Assembly (NCBI RefSeq): GCF_037201975.1
Contig: NZ_CP147520.1
Coordinates: forward strand, 3,224,001-3,288,000
Reading direction: 5' to 3'
From: Streptomyces sp. TG1A-60
GTDB taxonomy: Bacteria; Actinomycetota; Actinomycetes; Streptomycetales; Streptomycetaceae
DNA: 64,000 bases
Shown: piece after piece, positions 17,551 through 26,391 of the stretch
How positions within the stretch are numbered: the first letter of the stretch is position 1
Layout: each line of letters begins with the position of its first letter
The notes under the pieces: model-generated
Told to the model about the DNA's origin: nothing
What the model saw: only the letters and a program-made list of their open reading frames with translations
Database searches by the model: none
Translations under genes and position numbers: made by a program

Positions 17551-17739
17551 TCAGCGCCCAGGTCCAGAGTCGACGGTCTGGGCAGTCGACGGCTCCTCGG
17601 ACCTGTCCACGTGGCTTCGGCGCCGCGAACGGATCGCCCCCGCCGCCCTCACCCGAGCCGGAGGACCCGCGCAGGCCGCCACCCCCGTCAGCGCCGCCAC
17701 CGCCGCGGGCGACAGGACCGTACGGCGGCACCTGGTCAT
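17551..17739 (-). pseudogene. lipoprotein gene remnant (signal peptide only)
   Basis: Reading from ATG at 17739 gives MTRCRRTVLS, then a hydrophobic stretch ending in a clear lipobox, LTGVAAC. Directly after the cysteine the frame turns Arg-rich. Shifting by one base gives GSSGSGEGGGGDPFAAPKP, a typical Streptomyces lipoprotein linker. No folded domain follows before the rplJ leader. I read this as the start of a lipoprotein gene that has lost a base and most of its body. It sits between rplA and rplJ. A short lipopeptide or a chance reading cannot be excluded. Confidence 0.35.
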
Positions 17740-17856
17740 GCCAAGTCATGCGTCCCCCTCGGGGAGAATCCCGTCCTCGGCACACCGGAGCTCAGCACCC
17801 TTGCGCGACGCGCGTACGCACACCCGTAGGACCGAGAACGCCCGTATGCCGAAAGG

Positions 17857-17893
17857 GACGAGCCCCGCACCTCGAAAGGTTGCGGGGCTCGTC
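17857..17893 (-). terminator. stem-loop terminator of rplKA
   Basis: A perfect 13-bp stem, GACGAGCCCCGCA (17857-17869) with its complement at 17881-17893, starts 45 bases past the rplA stop. The 11-base loop can itself pair CCT with AGG. Confidence 0.85.
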
Positions 17894-17937
17894 CTCGGGC
17901 TGTGCGTCCGCGACGCGGCTGCCGGTGAGCGTCAGGC

Positions 17938-18663
17938 TCAGACGGCGGCCGGGTCCTCCTCGACGAGGAGGTTGCGGGTGCGGTTCGAGTCGATCGGAAT
18001 GCCGGGGCCGATCGTGGTGCTGATCGCGGCCTTCTTGATGTAGCGACCCTTGGCGGCCGACGGCTTCAGACGGAGGATCTCCTCCAGCGCCGCGGCGTAG
18101 TTCTCCACCAGCTTGGTGTCGTCGAACGACGTCTTGCCGATGATGAAGTGCAGGTTCGAGTGCTTGTCGACGCGGAACTCGATCTTGCCGCCCTTGATGT
18201 CGTTGACGGCCTTCACGACGTCCGGGGTCACGGTGCCGGTCTTGGGGTTCGGCATGAGACCACGAGGACCGAGCACGCGGCCGAGGCGGCCGACCTTGCC
18301 CATGAGGTCCGGGGTGGCGACGACGGCGTCGAAGTCCAGACGGCCCTTCGCCACCTCGTCGATCAGTTCGTCGGAGCCGACGATGTCGGCGCCGGCGGCG
18401 GTCGCGGCCTCGGCACGGTCACCGGTCGCGAAGACCAGGACCCGGGCGGTCTTACCGGTGCCGTGCGGGAGGTTCACGGTGCCACGGACCATCTGGTCGG
18501 CCTTGCGCGGGTCGACACCCAGACGGAAGGCGACCTCGACGGTGCCGTCGAACTTGGACGTGGAGGTCTCCTTGGCGAGACGGACGGCCTCGAGCGGGGC
18601 GTAGAGCTTGTCCCGGTCGACCTTGGCGTCCGCAGCGCGGAGAGCCTTGCTGCGCTTGCTCAC
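17938..18663 (-). CDS. rplA: 50S ribosomal protein L1
   Basis: 241 residues from GTG at 18663 with AGGAGC upstream. It begins [21 protein letters not shown]. It contains the L1 hallmark [15 protein letters not shown] and ends [13 protein letters not shown]. It binds 23S rRNA at the mobile L1 stalk by the E site. It lies about 100 bases after rplK in the same operon. Confidence 0.97.
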   Translation of the reverse strand: MSKRSKALRAADAKVDRDKLYAPLEAVRLAKETSTSKFDGTVEVAFRLGVDPRKADQMVRGTVNLPHGTGKTARVLVFATGDRAEAATAAGADIVGSDELIDEVAKGRLDFDAVVATPDLMGKVGRLGRVLGPRGLMPNPKTGTVTPDVVKAVNDIKGGKIEFRVDKHSNLHFIIGKTSFDDTKLVENYAAALEEILRLKPSAAKGRYIKKAAISTTIGPGIPIDSNRTRNLLVEEDPAAV

Positions 18664-18766
18664 AACTGCTCCTGTGTGTTCTGAAAGGAGTCGTGGTACG
18701 GGCCGAGCAGGCCCTGCCACGTGCGACCGCTCGTACGTCGGCCGCATGGTTCTACAGATGCGGTGG

Positions 18767-19201
18767 TCAGCCCTCGACCGTGACGCCCATGGAACGCGCG
18801 GTACCGGCGATGATCTTCGCGGCGGCGTCCAGGTCGTTGGCGTTGAGGTCGGGCATCTTCGTCGTGGCGATCTCGCGGACCTGCGCCTCGGTGATCTTGG
18901 CGACCTTGGTCTTGTGCGGCTCGCCGGAGCCCTTCTCGATACCCGCGGCCTTGAGGATCATCTTGGCGGCCGGGGGCGTCTTGGTGACGAAGGTGAAGGA
19001 GCGGTCCTCGTAGACCGTGATCTCCACCGGGATGACCCAACCGCGCTGCGACTCGGTCGCGGCGTTGTAGGCCTTGCAGAACTCCATGATGTTGACGCCG
19101 TGCTGACCCAGCGCCGGGCCGACCGGCGGAGCCGGGTTGGCCGCGCCGGCCTGGATCTGGAGCTTGATGAGCCCCGTGACCTTCTTCTTCTTGGGAGGCA
19201 T
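18767..19201 (-). CDS. rplK: 50S ribosomal protein L11
   Basis: 144 residues. The proline-rich N-terminal domain is intact ([23 protein letters not shown]), including the prolines that mutate to thiostrepton resistance, so it is wild type there. The C-terminal domain that binds the 23S GTPase-centre rRNA ends [15 protein letters not shown] start with GGAGAG. In Streptomyces this protein is also needed for the ribosome-dependent (p)ppGpp response. Confidence 0.97.
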   Translation of the reverse strand: MPPKKKKVTGLIKLQIQAGAANPAPPVGPALGQHGVNIMEFCKAYNAATESQRGWVIPVEITVYEDRSFTFVTKTPPAAKMILKAAGIEKGSGEPHKTKVAKITEAQVREIATTKMPDLNANDLDAAAKIIAGTARSMGVTVEG

Positions 19202-19307
19202 TGCTCTCCGGGTCCTTTCGATTCGGGTCTACCCCCATCCGGGTCGCGTCCCGGATGAAGGCATACCGCGCAACGATAACGGGTATAGTTGCGCGGCCAA
19301 AACCGAG

Positions 19308-19343
19308 CAGGTCAGACAGGCTTTTGACAGCCGGTCTGACCTG
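19308..19343 (-). terminator. stem-loop downstream of nusG
   Basis: CAGGTCAGAC (19308-19317) pairs with GTCTGACCTG (19334-19343), 27 bases past the nusG stop. A second 9-bp inverted repeat, CCGCGCAAC (19266-19274) with GTTGCGCGG (19288-19296), follows within the rplK leader. Confidence 0.7.
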
Positions 19344-19369
19344 GTCGGAAGCGGTACGTCCAGTAAGAA

Positions 19370-20203
19370 CTAGTTCTTCTGGATCTGGTCGAAGGAAAGC
19401 TCGACCGGCGTCTCGCGGCCGAAGATCTCCACCAGGCCCTTGACCTTCTTGGAGTCGGCGTTGATCTCGTTGATGGTCGCCTGCAGCGTGGCGAACGGAC
19501 CGTCCGTGACAGTGACCGAGTCGCCCACCTCGAAGTCCAGCACCTGGACCTCGACCTTGCGCTGCGGCGCCGGCTTGCCCTCGGCCTCGGCCGCCTCGCG
19601 GGCCGCCTTCTCCTCGGCCTCCGGCGCGAGCATCTTGACGATCTCGTCCAGGGTCAGCGGGTACGGGTCGTAGGCGTTGCCGACGAAGCCGGTGACACCG
19701 GGGGTGTTGCGGACGACGCCCCAGGACTCGTTCGTCAGGTCCATGCGCACCAGGACGTAGCCGGGGAGCTTGTTCTGGCGGATGGTCTTGCGCTCGCCGT
19801 TCTTGATCTGCGTGACCTCTTCCTGCGGCACCTCGGCCTGGAAGATGAAGTCCTCGACGTTCAGCGAGACGGCACGCTGTTCGAGGTTGGTCTTCACGCG
19901 GTTCTCGTAGCCGGCGTACGTGTGGATGACGTACCACTCGCCGGGCATGGACCGCAGTTCCTCACGCAGGGCCTCGATGGGGTCGACCGGCTCGGTCTCC
20001 TCCTCGACGGCCTCTTCGACGGCGTCCTCGTCCTCGTCGCTCGCGCCGTCCTCGACGTGCACGGCCTCTTCCTCGGCCGGCTCCCCCGCCTCGGCTTCGG
20101 CAGCCTCGAACTCGTCGACCTCGTCCGCTCCCTCGACGATGTCGAGCTCATCATCCACGGACTTGTCCGGCTCGATGGCGTCGTTCAGGTTCGGGTCAGA
20201 CAC
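19370..20203 (-). CDS. nusG: transcription termination/antitermination protein NusG
   Basis: 277 residues from GTG at 20203 with AGGAAGAAG. The first ~85 residues are a highly acidic, low-complexity extension typical of actinobacterial NusG. The NGN domain follows ([17 protein letters not shown], about 95-190), then the KOW domain near the C-terminus ([16 protein letters not shown]). It binds the RNA polymerase clamp and links it to Rho or the ribosome. It lies 77 bases after secE with a small hairpin between. Confidence 0.96.
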   Translation of the reverse strand: MSDPNLNDAIEPDKSVDDELDIVEGADEVDEFEAAEAEAGEPAEEEAVHVEDGASDEDEDAVEEAVEEETEPVDPIEALREELRSMPGEWYVIHTYAGYENRVKTNLEQRAVSLNVEDFIFQAEVPQEEVTQIKNGERKTIRQNKLPGYVLVRMDLTNESWGVVRNTPGVTGFVGNAYDPYPLTLDEIVKMLAPEAEEKAAREAAEAEGKPAPQRKVEVQVLDFEVGDSVTVTDGPFATLQATINEINADSKKVKGLVEIFGRETPVELSFDQIQKN

Positions 20204-20244
20204 GTGGCTGCTTCTTCCTGGATACATGGGGGTGGAACACGCGA

Positions 20245-20270
20245 AAGGGGCGCCAGGTTACGGCGCCCTT
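20245..20270 (-). terminator. secE-nusG intergenic hairpin
   Basis: AAGGGGCGCC (20245-20254) pairs with GGCGCCCTT (20262-20270) with one bulged base, in the 77-base secE-nusG gap. It may act as an attenuator. Confidence 0.5.
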
Positions 20271-20280
20271 CGCTTTCGGC

Positions 20281-20568
20281 TCAGCCGAAGACGTACTTGG
20301 CGGCCTTGTCGAGTCCGAAGTCAAACAGAGTAACAAGACCGATCATGACGACGACGAAGACGATGACCACCATGGTGTACGTCGTCAGCTGGGAGCGGGT
20401 CGGCCAGACGACCTTACGCAGCTCCGCGACGATCTGGCGGTAGAAGAGCGCGAGGCGCTTCAGCGGGCCCTTCTTGGCGCGCTTGCCGCCCTTGCGGGTC
20501 TTCTTCTTGTCATCAGGCGCCTCGTCCTGGGCATCAGGCGTGTCGAGGGAGCCCACGGCGTCCGTCAT
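20281..20568 (-). CDS. secE: preprotein translocase subunit SecE
   Basis: 95 residues. The N-terminus is charged and lysine-rich (KKKTRKGGKRAKKG). The conserved amphipathic segment FYRQIVAELRKVVWPTRSQL is at about residues 42-61, followed by one membrane helix (TMVVIVFVVVMIGLVTLF). It clamps SecY in the secretion channel. It follows tRNA-Trp and precedes nusG, the conserved bacterial order. Confidence 0.97.
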   Translation of the reverse strand: MTDAVGSLDTPDAQDEAPDDKKKTRKGGKRAKKGPLKRLALFYRQIVAELRKVVWPTRSQLTTYTMVVIVFVVVMIGLVTLFDFGLDKAAKYVFG

Positions 20569-20683
20569 TCATCCTCACCTGATTCCGGTCCGGGTCGTGG
20601 CCGTGCCGCGCCCGGTCTGAGCCGCACGGCGGAACATTGCTGTACGTACAATGCGCACACATCCTGGCGTGAGGAGTGTGTAG

Positions 20684-20756
20684 CAGGGCCGGAGGGACTT
20701 GAACCCCCAACCGCTGGTTTTGGAGACCAGTGCTCTACCAATTGAGCTACGACCCT
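20684..20756 (-). tRNA. tRNA-Trp (CCA)
   Basis: 73 bases with a 7-bp acceptor stem (AGGGTCG with CGGCCCT), a GGTTCAAGTCC T arm and anticodon CCA in CTCCAAA. The discriminator base is G. It lies directly upstream of secE. Confidence 0.97.
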
Positions 20757-21007
20757 TTGCGGTTCTCCCCCAACGTACCGCATCCGACCGGGTGCTCGGT
20801 GTGCACCTGACGGGTGCGGCCGAAGAAGGCCAACGAGGTGAGAGTGTACGTGGTCCGAGGGCTGCCGTCGAACAGTAAGCGTCCGCAGGGGCGTTGGCCG
20901 TCGAAGATCGACCGCTTCCGGGCCCGGATACGGACGGTTGTTCCTGCGCCGTTCACTGGGTGAAACCCGCGTGCCGCGCTGGTTTCCGGTCTGGGACGAT
21001 GGGCCCC

Positions 21008-22234
21008 ATGAGCCCTGCAACCCCTCCCACCGAGCGCCGGGTCTCCGCCCGAGTCGGCGCGATCTCCGAGTCCGCCACCCTCGCCGTGGACGCCAAGGCC
21101 AAGGCCCTCAAGGCCGCCGGGCGTCCGGTGATCGGCTTCGGCGCCGGTGAGCCCGACTTCCCGACCCCGGACTACATCGTCGAGGCCGCCATCGAGGCCT
21201 GCAAGAACCCGAAGTTCCACCGCTACACGCCCGCCGGCGGTCTGCCCGAGCTGAAGGCCGCGATCGCCGCGAAGACCCTGCGCGACTCCGGGTACGAGGT
21301 CGACCCGTCGCAGATCCTCGTCACCAACGGCGGCAAGCAGGCCATCTACGAGGCGTTCGCCGCGATCCTCGACCCGGGCGACGAGGTCATCGTCCCGGCG
21401 CCGTACTGGACGACGTACCCGGAGTCGATCCGCCTGGCCGGCGGTGTCCCGGTGGAGGTCGTCGCCGACGAGACCACCGGTTACCGCGTCTCCGTCGAGC
21501 AGTTGGAGGCGGCCCGCACGGAGAAGACGAAGGTCGTCCTGTTCGTCTCCCCGTCCAACCCGACCGGCGCGGTCTACAGCGCGGAGGACGCCGAGGCGAT
21601 CGGCCGCTGGGCCGTGGAGCACGGCCTGTGGGTGCTGACGGACGAGATCTACGAGCACCTGGTCTACGGGGACGCGAAGTTCACCTCGCTGCCCGCGATC
21701 CTGCCCGAACTGCGCGACAAGTGCGTCGTGGTCAACGGCGTCGCCAAGACGTACGCCATGACCGGCTGGCGCGTCGGGTGGATCATCGGCCCGAAGGACG
21801 TGGTCAAGGCCGCGACCAACCTCCAGTCGCACGCCACGTCGAACGTGTCGAACGTCGCCCAGGTGGCCGCCCTCGCCGCCGTCTCCGGCGACCTGGACGC
21901 CGTGGCGAAGATGCGCGAGGCCTTCGACCGCCGTCGCAAGACCATCGTGCGGATGCTCAACGAGATCGACGGTGTCCTCTGCCCGGAGCCCGAGGGCGCG
22001 TTCTACGCCTACCCGTCGGTGAAGGACCTGATCGGCAAGGAGATCCGCGGCAAGCGCCCGCAGGACACGGTCGAGCTGGCCGCGCTGATCCTGGAGGAGG
22101 CCGAGGTCGCGGTCGTACCCGGCGAGGCGTTCGGCACCCCCGGCTATCTGCGGCTGTCGTACGCCCTGGGTGACGAGGATCTCGTCGAGGGCGTCTCGCG
22201 CGTCCAGAAGCTGCTGGCGGAGGCGACGGACTGA
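21008..22234 (+). CDS. pyridoxal-phosphate aspartate aminotransferase (AspC type)
   Basis: 408 residues from ATG at 21008; ATG at 20999 is an alternative and 20894 is too far upstream. It is a class I aminotransferase of the bacterial AAT-I gamma type. [14 protein letters not shown] is near the N-terminus, [11 protein letters not shown] binds the substrate, and the PLP lysine is K247 in [12 protein letters not shown]. The C-terminal arginine is in YLRLSYAL. It should interconvert aspartate and oxaloacetate, or a prephenate-type substrate. It is divergent from the tRNA-Trp operon and ends at a strong stem-loop. Confidence 0.93.
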   Translation: MSPATPPTERRVSARVGAISESATLAVDAKAKALKAAGRPVIGFGAGEPDFPTPDYIVEAAIEACKNPKFHRYTPAGGLPELKAAIAAKTLRDSGYEVDPSQILVTNGGKQAIYEAFAAILDPGDEVIVPAPYWTTYPESIRLAGGVPVEVVADETTGYRVSVEQLEAARTEKTKVVLFVSPSNPTGAVYSAEDAEAIGRWAVEHGLWVLTDEIYEHLVYGDAKFTSLPAILPELRDKCVVVNGVAKTYAMTGWRVGWIIGPKDVVKAATNLQSHATSNVSNVAQVAALAAVSGDLDAVAKMREAFDRRRKTIVRMLNEIDGVLCPEPEGAFYAYPSVKDLIGKEIRGKRPQDTVELAALILEEAEVAVVPGEAFGTPGYLRLSYALGDEDLVEGVSRVQKLLAEATD

Positions 22235-22249
22235 GTGCCGTTCTCCCAG

Positions 22250-22286
22250 GTGGGCCTCACGTACGACGTTCGTATGTGAGGCCCAC
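22250..22286 (+). terminator. stem-loop terminator of the aminotransferase gene
   Basis: GTGGGCCTCAC (22250-22260) pairs perfectly with GTGAGGCCCAC (22276-22286), 16 bases past the stop. The inner bases can extend the stem. Confidence 0.85.
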
Positions 22287-22359
22287 TCCCTTGTGCGAGC
22301 AAGACCACGTTCGGGGATTCCGCTTTCGGGACGGCACGGACGTACGGCAGGATCCTGCA

Positions 22360-23412
22360 ATGGAGCGCGTACGTGATCTCTCTGAACTGCCGAAGGCCCA
22401 TCTGCACCTGCACTTCACCGGGTCGATGCGGCCCACGACCGTGCTGGAACTGGCCGACAAGTACGGGGTGCGGCTGCCCGACGCGCTGACGGAGGCGCTG
22501 ACCAGCGGGGAGCCGCCGAAGCTGCGGGCGACGGACGAGCGCGGGTGGTTCCGGTTCCAGCGCTTGTACGACGCGGCGCGCTCGTGCCTGAGAGAGCCCG
22601 AGGACATCCGGCGGCTGGTGCGGGAGGCCGCGGAGGAGGATGTGCGGGACGGCTCGGGCTGGCTGGAGATCCAGGTGGACCCGACGTCGTACGCGCCCCG
22701 GCTGGGCGGGCTGATCCCGGCGCTGGAGATCATCCTGGACGCGGTCGACACGACGGCGCGGGAGACCGGGCTCGGGATGCGGGTGCTGGTGGCCGCGAAC
22801 CGGATGAAGCACCCCCTGGACGCGCGCACGCTGGCCCGGCTGGCGGTGCGGTACGCGGACCGGGGCGTGGTCGGCTTCGGGCTCTCCAACGACGAGCGCC
22901 GGGGCATGGCACGGGACTTCGACCGGGCTTTCGCGATCGCGCGCGAGGGCGGTCTGCTGTCGGCGCCGCACGGCGGTGAGCTGGCCGGCCCGTCCTCGGT
23001 GCGGGACTGCCTGGACGATCTGGAGGCGCACCGGGTGGGGCACGGGGTTCGCGCGGCGGAGGACCCACGCCTGCTGAAGCGGCTGGCGGACCGGGGCGTG
23101 ACGTGCGAGGTGTGCCCGGCCTCGAACGTGGCGCTCGGTGTCTACGAGAAACCCCAGGACATCCCGTTGCGCACCCTCTTCGACGCCGGTGTTCCGATGG
23201 CTCTGGGCGCCGACGACCCCCTGCTCTTCGGCTCCCGGCTGGCGGCCCAGTACGAGATCGCCCGCCACCACCACGCCTTCACGGACCAGGAGCTGGCGGA
23301 GCTGGCCCGGCAGTCGATCCGGGCGTCGGCGGCGCCGGAGCCGACACGGGCGAAGCTGCTGTCGGGGGTGGACGACTGGCTCACCCGTCCGGTCGGCCAG
23401 TGCTCCCGTTAG
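22360..23412 (+). CDS. adenosine deaminase family protein
   Basis: 350 residues from ATG at 22360. TIM-barrel metal hydrolase with the family's zinc histidines H16 and H18 (HLHLHFTGS), the HGGE proton-shuttle motif, HRVGHGV, and GADDPLLF for the paired aspartates. The usual HxHLDG is here HLHFTG, so the substrate-contact aspartate is replaced by threonine. Deamination of adenosine is the family reaction, but this change leaves the exact nucleoside uncertain. Its last 4 bases overlap convergently with murB. Confidence 0.85.
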   Translation: MERVRDLSELPKAHLHLHFTGSMRPTTVLELADKYGVRLPDALTEALTSGEPPKLRATDERGWFRFQRLYDAARSCLREPEDIRRLVREAAEEDVRDGSGWLEIQVDPTSYAPRLGGLIPALEIILDAVDTTARETGLGMRVLVAANRMKHPLDARTLARLAVRYADRGVVGFGLSNDERRGMARDFDRAFAIAREGGLLSAPHGGELAGPSSVRDCLDDLEAHRVGHGVRAAEDPRLLKRLADRGVTCEVCPASNVALGVYEKPQDIPLRTLFDAGVPMALGADDPLLFGSRLAAQYEIARHHHAFTDQELAELARQSIRASAAPEPTRAKLLSGVDDWLTRPVGQCSR

Positions 23413-24464
23413 AGGCTGACGCCCACCGTCACCGGCTCGTTGACCAGGGTGATCCCGAAGGCGGCCCGGACTCCGGTCACGACCTCGCGGGCCAGCATGA
23501 GCAGGTCCTCGGTGGTGGCCGCACCCCGGTTGGTGAGAGCCAGGGTGTGCTTGGTGGAGATCCGGGCGGGTCCGGTGCCGTACCCCTTGGTGAAGCCCGC
23601 CTTGTCGATGAGCCAGGCGGCGGAGGTCTTGGTGCGCCCGTCGCCCGCGGCGTAGGCGGGCGGGGTCACGTCGTCCCCGAGCCGTTCGCGCACGCGCGCG
23701 TGGAACGCGGTGAACTCCTCGTCCGTGAGAATCGGGTTGGTGAAGAACGACCCGGCGGACCAGGTGTCGTGGTCCTCGGGGTCGAGCACCATGCCCTTCC
23801 CGGCGCGCAGCTTCAGGACGGTCTCGCGGGCGTCGGCGAGGGGCACGCGGTCGCCGGCCTCGACGCCGAGCGCGCGGGCCGTCTCGGCGTACTTGATCGG
23901 TCCCGACAGGCCGCCCGCGTCCTGAAGCCCGAACCGGACCCGCAGGACGACATACCGCTCGGGCTCGTCCTTGAAGCGGCTGTGGCGGTACGAGAAAGCA
24001 CACTCCGCCTGCGGCACGGTGACCGTCTCGCGGGCGAGGCGGTCGTAGGCGACGACCTCGGTGATGGTGGTGGCGACCTCCTGGCCGTACGCGCCCACGT
24101 TCTGGATCGGCGTCGCCCCTGCGGACCCGGGGATTCCGGCCAGGCACTCGATCCCCGCGAGCCCGGCCTCTACGGTCCGGGCGACCGCGTCGGTCCACAC
24201 CTCGCCGGCGGCCAGCTCCAGCCTCGTCCCGTCGAGCGCGAAGCCCTTCGTGGCGATGACCAGCGCGGTTCCGGGGAACCCTTTGTCGCCGATGACCAGG
24301 TTGGATCCGCCGCCGATGAGCAGCAGCGGCGTACCCGTGTCGTCCGCCTCACGGACGACGGCGATCACCTCGTCATCGCCGGTCGCGGTGATCAGCCGGT
24401 GCGCGGGCCCGCCCAGCCGGAAGGTGGTCAGCGGGGCGAGGGGCGCGTCGTGGAGTTCCTGCAC
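23409..24464 (-). CDS. murB: UDP-N-acetylenolpyruvoylglucosamine reductase
   Basis: 351 residues. NADPH- and FAD-dependent reduction of UDP-GlcNAc-enolpyruvate to UDP-MurNAc, the second committed step of peptidoglycan synthesis. The FAD-binding N-terminal domain has LLIGGGSNLVIGDKGFPG and ECLAGIPGSAGATPIQNVGAYGQ. The C-terminal MurB domain contains SAGSFFTNP with the catalytic serine near residue 237, then AAWLIDKAGFKG-type sequence (AWLIDKAGFTKGYG). GTG start. Convergent 4-base overlap with the deaminase gene. Confidence 0.96.
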   Translation of the reverse strand: MQELHDAPLAPLTTFRLGGPAHRLITATGDDEVIAVVREADDTGTPLLLIGGGSNLVIGDKGFPGTALVIATKGFALDGTRLELAAGEVWTDAVARTVEAGLAGIECLAGIPGSAGATPIQNVGAYGQEVATTITEVVAYDRLARETVTVPQAECAFSYRHSRFKDEPERYVVLRVRFGLQDAGGLSGPIKYAETARALGVEAGDRVPLADARETVLKLRAGKGMVLDPEDHDTWSAGSFFTNPILTDEEFTAFHARVRERLGDDVTPPAYAAGDGRTKTSAAWLIDKAGFTKGYGTGPARISTKHTLALTNRGAATTEDLLMLAREVVTGVRAAFGITLVNEPVTVGVSL

Positions 24465-24529
24465 GGGCTCAAGAGTACGAGACCCCCGCGCCGCTGAAGG
24501 GCGCGGGGAAGCCGTCGGGCGGTCGGCCG

Positions 24530-24958
24530 TCAGGCCAGGCGTACGACCGCCCGGGACATGCCCAGCACCTTCTGGCCGGCGCTCATCGCCGTCAGGTCGA
24601 CGCGGACGGTGTTGTCGTCGAGCTTGGCGCCGACCTTGGCGGTGACCTCGACGGTGGCGCCCTGGCCGTCGTCGGGGACGACGACGGGCTTGGTGAAGCG
24701 GACTCCGTACTCGACGACGGAGCCCGGGTCGCCGGTCCAGTCGGTGACGACGCGGATCGCCTCGGCCATGGTGAACATGCCGTGGGCGATGACGTCGGGG
24801 AGACCGACCTCCTTGGCGAACCTCTCGTTCCAGTGGATCGGGTTGAAGTCGCCGGAGGCGCCCGCGTACCGCACGAGGGTGGCGCGGGTCACGCCGAAGG
24901 TCTGGGCGGGCAGTTCGGTGCCGACCTCGACGTCGTCGTAGGAGATCTTCGCGGTCAT
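24530..24958 (-). CDS. MaoC-type dehydratase, HadB-like
   Basis: 142 residues with the hot-dog hydratase signature: D37-x4-H42 in GDFNPIHWNERFA, then HGMFTMAEAIRVV. It lies 7 bases after the HadA-like gene. In mycobacteria the same order, rpmG-hadA-hadB, encodes the (3R)-hydroxyacyl-ACP dehydratase of FAS-II. Streptomyces lacks mycolic acids, so the substrate here is probably another acyl thioester. Together the two subunits should form a heterodimer with catalysis in this one. Confidence 0.88.
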   Translation of the reverse strand: MTAKISYDDVEVGTELPAQTFGVTRATLVRYAGASGDFNPIHWNERFAKEVGLPDVIAHGMFTMAEAIRVVTDWTGDPGSVVEYGVRFTKPVVVPDDGQGATVEVTAKVGAKLDDNTVRVDLTAMSAGQKVLGMSRAVVRLA

Positions 24959-24965
24959 CGGGTCC

Positions 24966-25418
24966 TCACGCCTTCTCGGCCGCGCGGGCCACGAGCTTGG
25001 TCCAGGCGGTCACGACGTGCTCGCCGGCCTCGTCGTGAACCTCGCCGCGGATGTCCAGGATGTCGTTGCCCGCCAGGGACTTGATCGCGTCGATGGTCGA
25101 GGTGACCGTCAGTCGGTCGCCGGCGCGCACGGGGCGCGTGTAGGCGAACTTCTGGTCGCCGTGCACCACGCGGCCGTAGTCCAGGCCGAGCCGGGGGTCC
25201 TGGACGACCTGTCCGGCGGCCTTGAAGGTGATGGAGAACACGAAGGTCGGCGGGGCGATCACATCGGCGTGTCCGAGTGCCTTGGCGGCGTCCGGGTCCG
25301 TGTACGCCGGGTTGGCGTCCCCCACGGCCTCGGCGAACTCGCGGATCTTCTCCCGGCCGACCTCATAGGGATCGGTGGGCGGGTAGGTCCGCCCCACGAA
25401 GGACTGGTCGAGCGCCAT
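24966..25418 (-). CDS. MaoC-type dehydratase N-terminal-like subunit, HadA-like (UPF0336)
   Basis: 150 residues of the FAS1-DH/UPF0336 hot-dog family: REFAEAVGDANPAYTDPDAAKALG, PPTFVFSITF and VVHGDQKFAYTRPVRAGDRL. The catalytic D-H pair is absent, as in HadA, which stabilises the partner and binds substrate. ATG start with AGGAGG. It is downstream of rpmG behind a terminator, so it may have its own promoter. It lies 7 bases before the HadB-like gene. Confidence 0.88.
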   Translation of the reverse strand: MALDQSFVGRTYPPTDPYEVGREKIREFAEAVGDANPAYTDPDAAKALGHADVIAPPTFVFSITFKAAGQVVQDPRLGLDYGRVVHGDQKFAYTRPVRAGDRLTVTSTIDAIKSLAGNDILDIRGEVHDEAGEHVVTAWTKLVARAAEKA

Positions 25419-25472
25419 GGGCTCGGCACCTCCTGGTTGCTCTACTGGCCGGTATCGGGTCGTTCAACGACG

Positions 25473-25506
25473 CGAGGCCGCCCCCGATCACTCGGGGACG
25501 GCCTCG
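25473..25506 (-). terminator. stem-loop terminator of rpmG
   Basis: CGAGGCCG (25473-25480) pairs with CGGCCTCG (25499-25506), and CCCCGA with TCGGGG inside, 15 bases past the rpmG stop. Confidence 0.85.
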
Positions 25507-25520
25507 TGTACGAGCCTGAT

Positions 25521-25685
25521 TTATCGCGTTTCGCGGTGCGCGGTGTGCGCGTTGCAACGCGGGCAGTGCTTCTTCATCTCAAGACGGTCCGGGTTGTTAC
25601 GCCGGTTCTTCTTGGTGATGTAGTTCCGCTCCTTGCACTCCACGCAGGCCAGCGTGATCTTCGGGCGGACGTCGGTGGCAGCCAC
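25521..25685 (-). CDS. rpmG: 50S ribosomal protein L33
   Basis: 54 residues from GTG at 25685 with AAGGAG upstream. It reads [20 protein letters not shown] through [19 protein letters not shown] to HTAHRETR. Both zinc pairs are present (CVEC and CPRC), so this is the zinc-containing form and not the zinc-free paralog induced by zinc starvation. It lies just after tRNA-Thr and tRNA-Met, and the three are probably co-transcribed, the usual actinobacterial arrangement. Confidence 0.96.
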   Translation of the reverse strand: MAATDVRPKITLACVECKERNYITKKNRRNNPDRLEMKKHCPRCNAHTAHRETR

Positions 25686-25775
25686 GTGAGTGCTCCTTGA
25701 CGAACGGATGGGACTGGTTCAACGCAAGAAAGAGTAGCCGATCGAAGGACCGACCCCGCAATCGGCTACTGTCAG

Positions 25776-25848
25776 TAGCGGTGACCGGACTTGAACCGGT
25801 GACACAGCGATTATGAGCCGCTTGCTCTACCGACTGAGCTACACCGCT
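25776..25848 (-). tRNA. tRNA-Met (CAT), elongator
   Basis: 73 bases. Acceptor AGCGGTG pairs with CACCGCT and the anticodon is CAT in CTCATAA. The paired first position (A-T) marks the elongator and not the initiator type. The T arm is GGTTCAAGTCC. Confidence 0.95.
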
Positions 25849-25894
25849 GTGATGTGATCGGGCCCCGCCTCGCGGCGGAAGCCTTTCACACCAG

Positions 25895-25967
25895 AGCCCC
25901 AATACGGAATCGAACCGTAGACCTTCTCCTTACCATGGAGACGCTCTGCCGACTGAGCTATTGGGGC
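25895..25967 (-). tRNA. tRNA-Thr (GGT)
   Basis: 73 bases. Acceptor GCCCCAA pairs with TTGGGGC and the anticodon loop ATGGTAA gives GGT. It is first of the tRNA-Thr, tRNA-Met, rpmG group, 46 bases upstream of tRNA-Met. Confidence 0.96.
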
Positions 25968-26391
25968 GAGCGATGAAGACATTACACGCCCCACGGCCGT
26001 TCGCCCAAATCCGTTTCCCCGTCCTCACAGGCGGACCTTCCAGCGATCATCCGGTGGCTGTCAGCGAGCCGTCCGGGGTCGTTGTCCGCCCCGTTTCCCG
26101 AGGTCCCGGCGGCCTCGTCCGCATCGCCGTTCCCGGCCTTCCCCGACGATCCCGCGCCAGGTGAACCACGCCGGTACGACTATTGCGCTCCTCCGAGACG
26201 AGGACGGACGCCCCGCCTAGGCTCGACTCACTCTGTGTGATCTTGTGTCCATTGCCATAGCGTCCACCGCCGTCCCTGTCCACCTTTTGTCCCCGCCCCT
26301 GTCCACCGTCCCTGTCCACCGTCCCCGTCTGCCGTCCCTGTCCGCCACCGTGTGCGTCATCGTGCAGCCGTCGTCGAGCCCCGGGAGTGCG
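25968..26391 (+). other. intergenic region without a supported gene
   Basis: About 420 bases between tRNA-Thr and the amidohydrolase. It holds the tandem 13-base repeats listed next and presumably divergent promoters. No gene is supported. Confidence 0.6.
26272..26346 (+). repeat. 13-base tandem direct repeats
   Basis: Four head-to-tail 13-base units at 26295-26307, 26308-26320, 26321-26333 and 26334-26346, consensus GTCCCTGTCCACC with one to three changes each. An isolated exact copy is at 26272-26284. The array ends 45 bases before the amidohydrolase start. Confidence 0.8.

Noticed and set aside
26295..26346. Short tandem repeats as a CRISPR array
   Set aside because: Units are 13 bases with no spacers and no cas genes are present.
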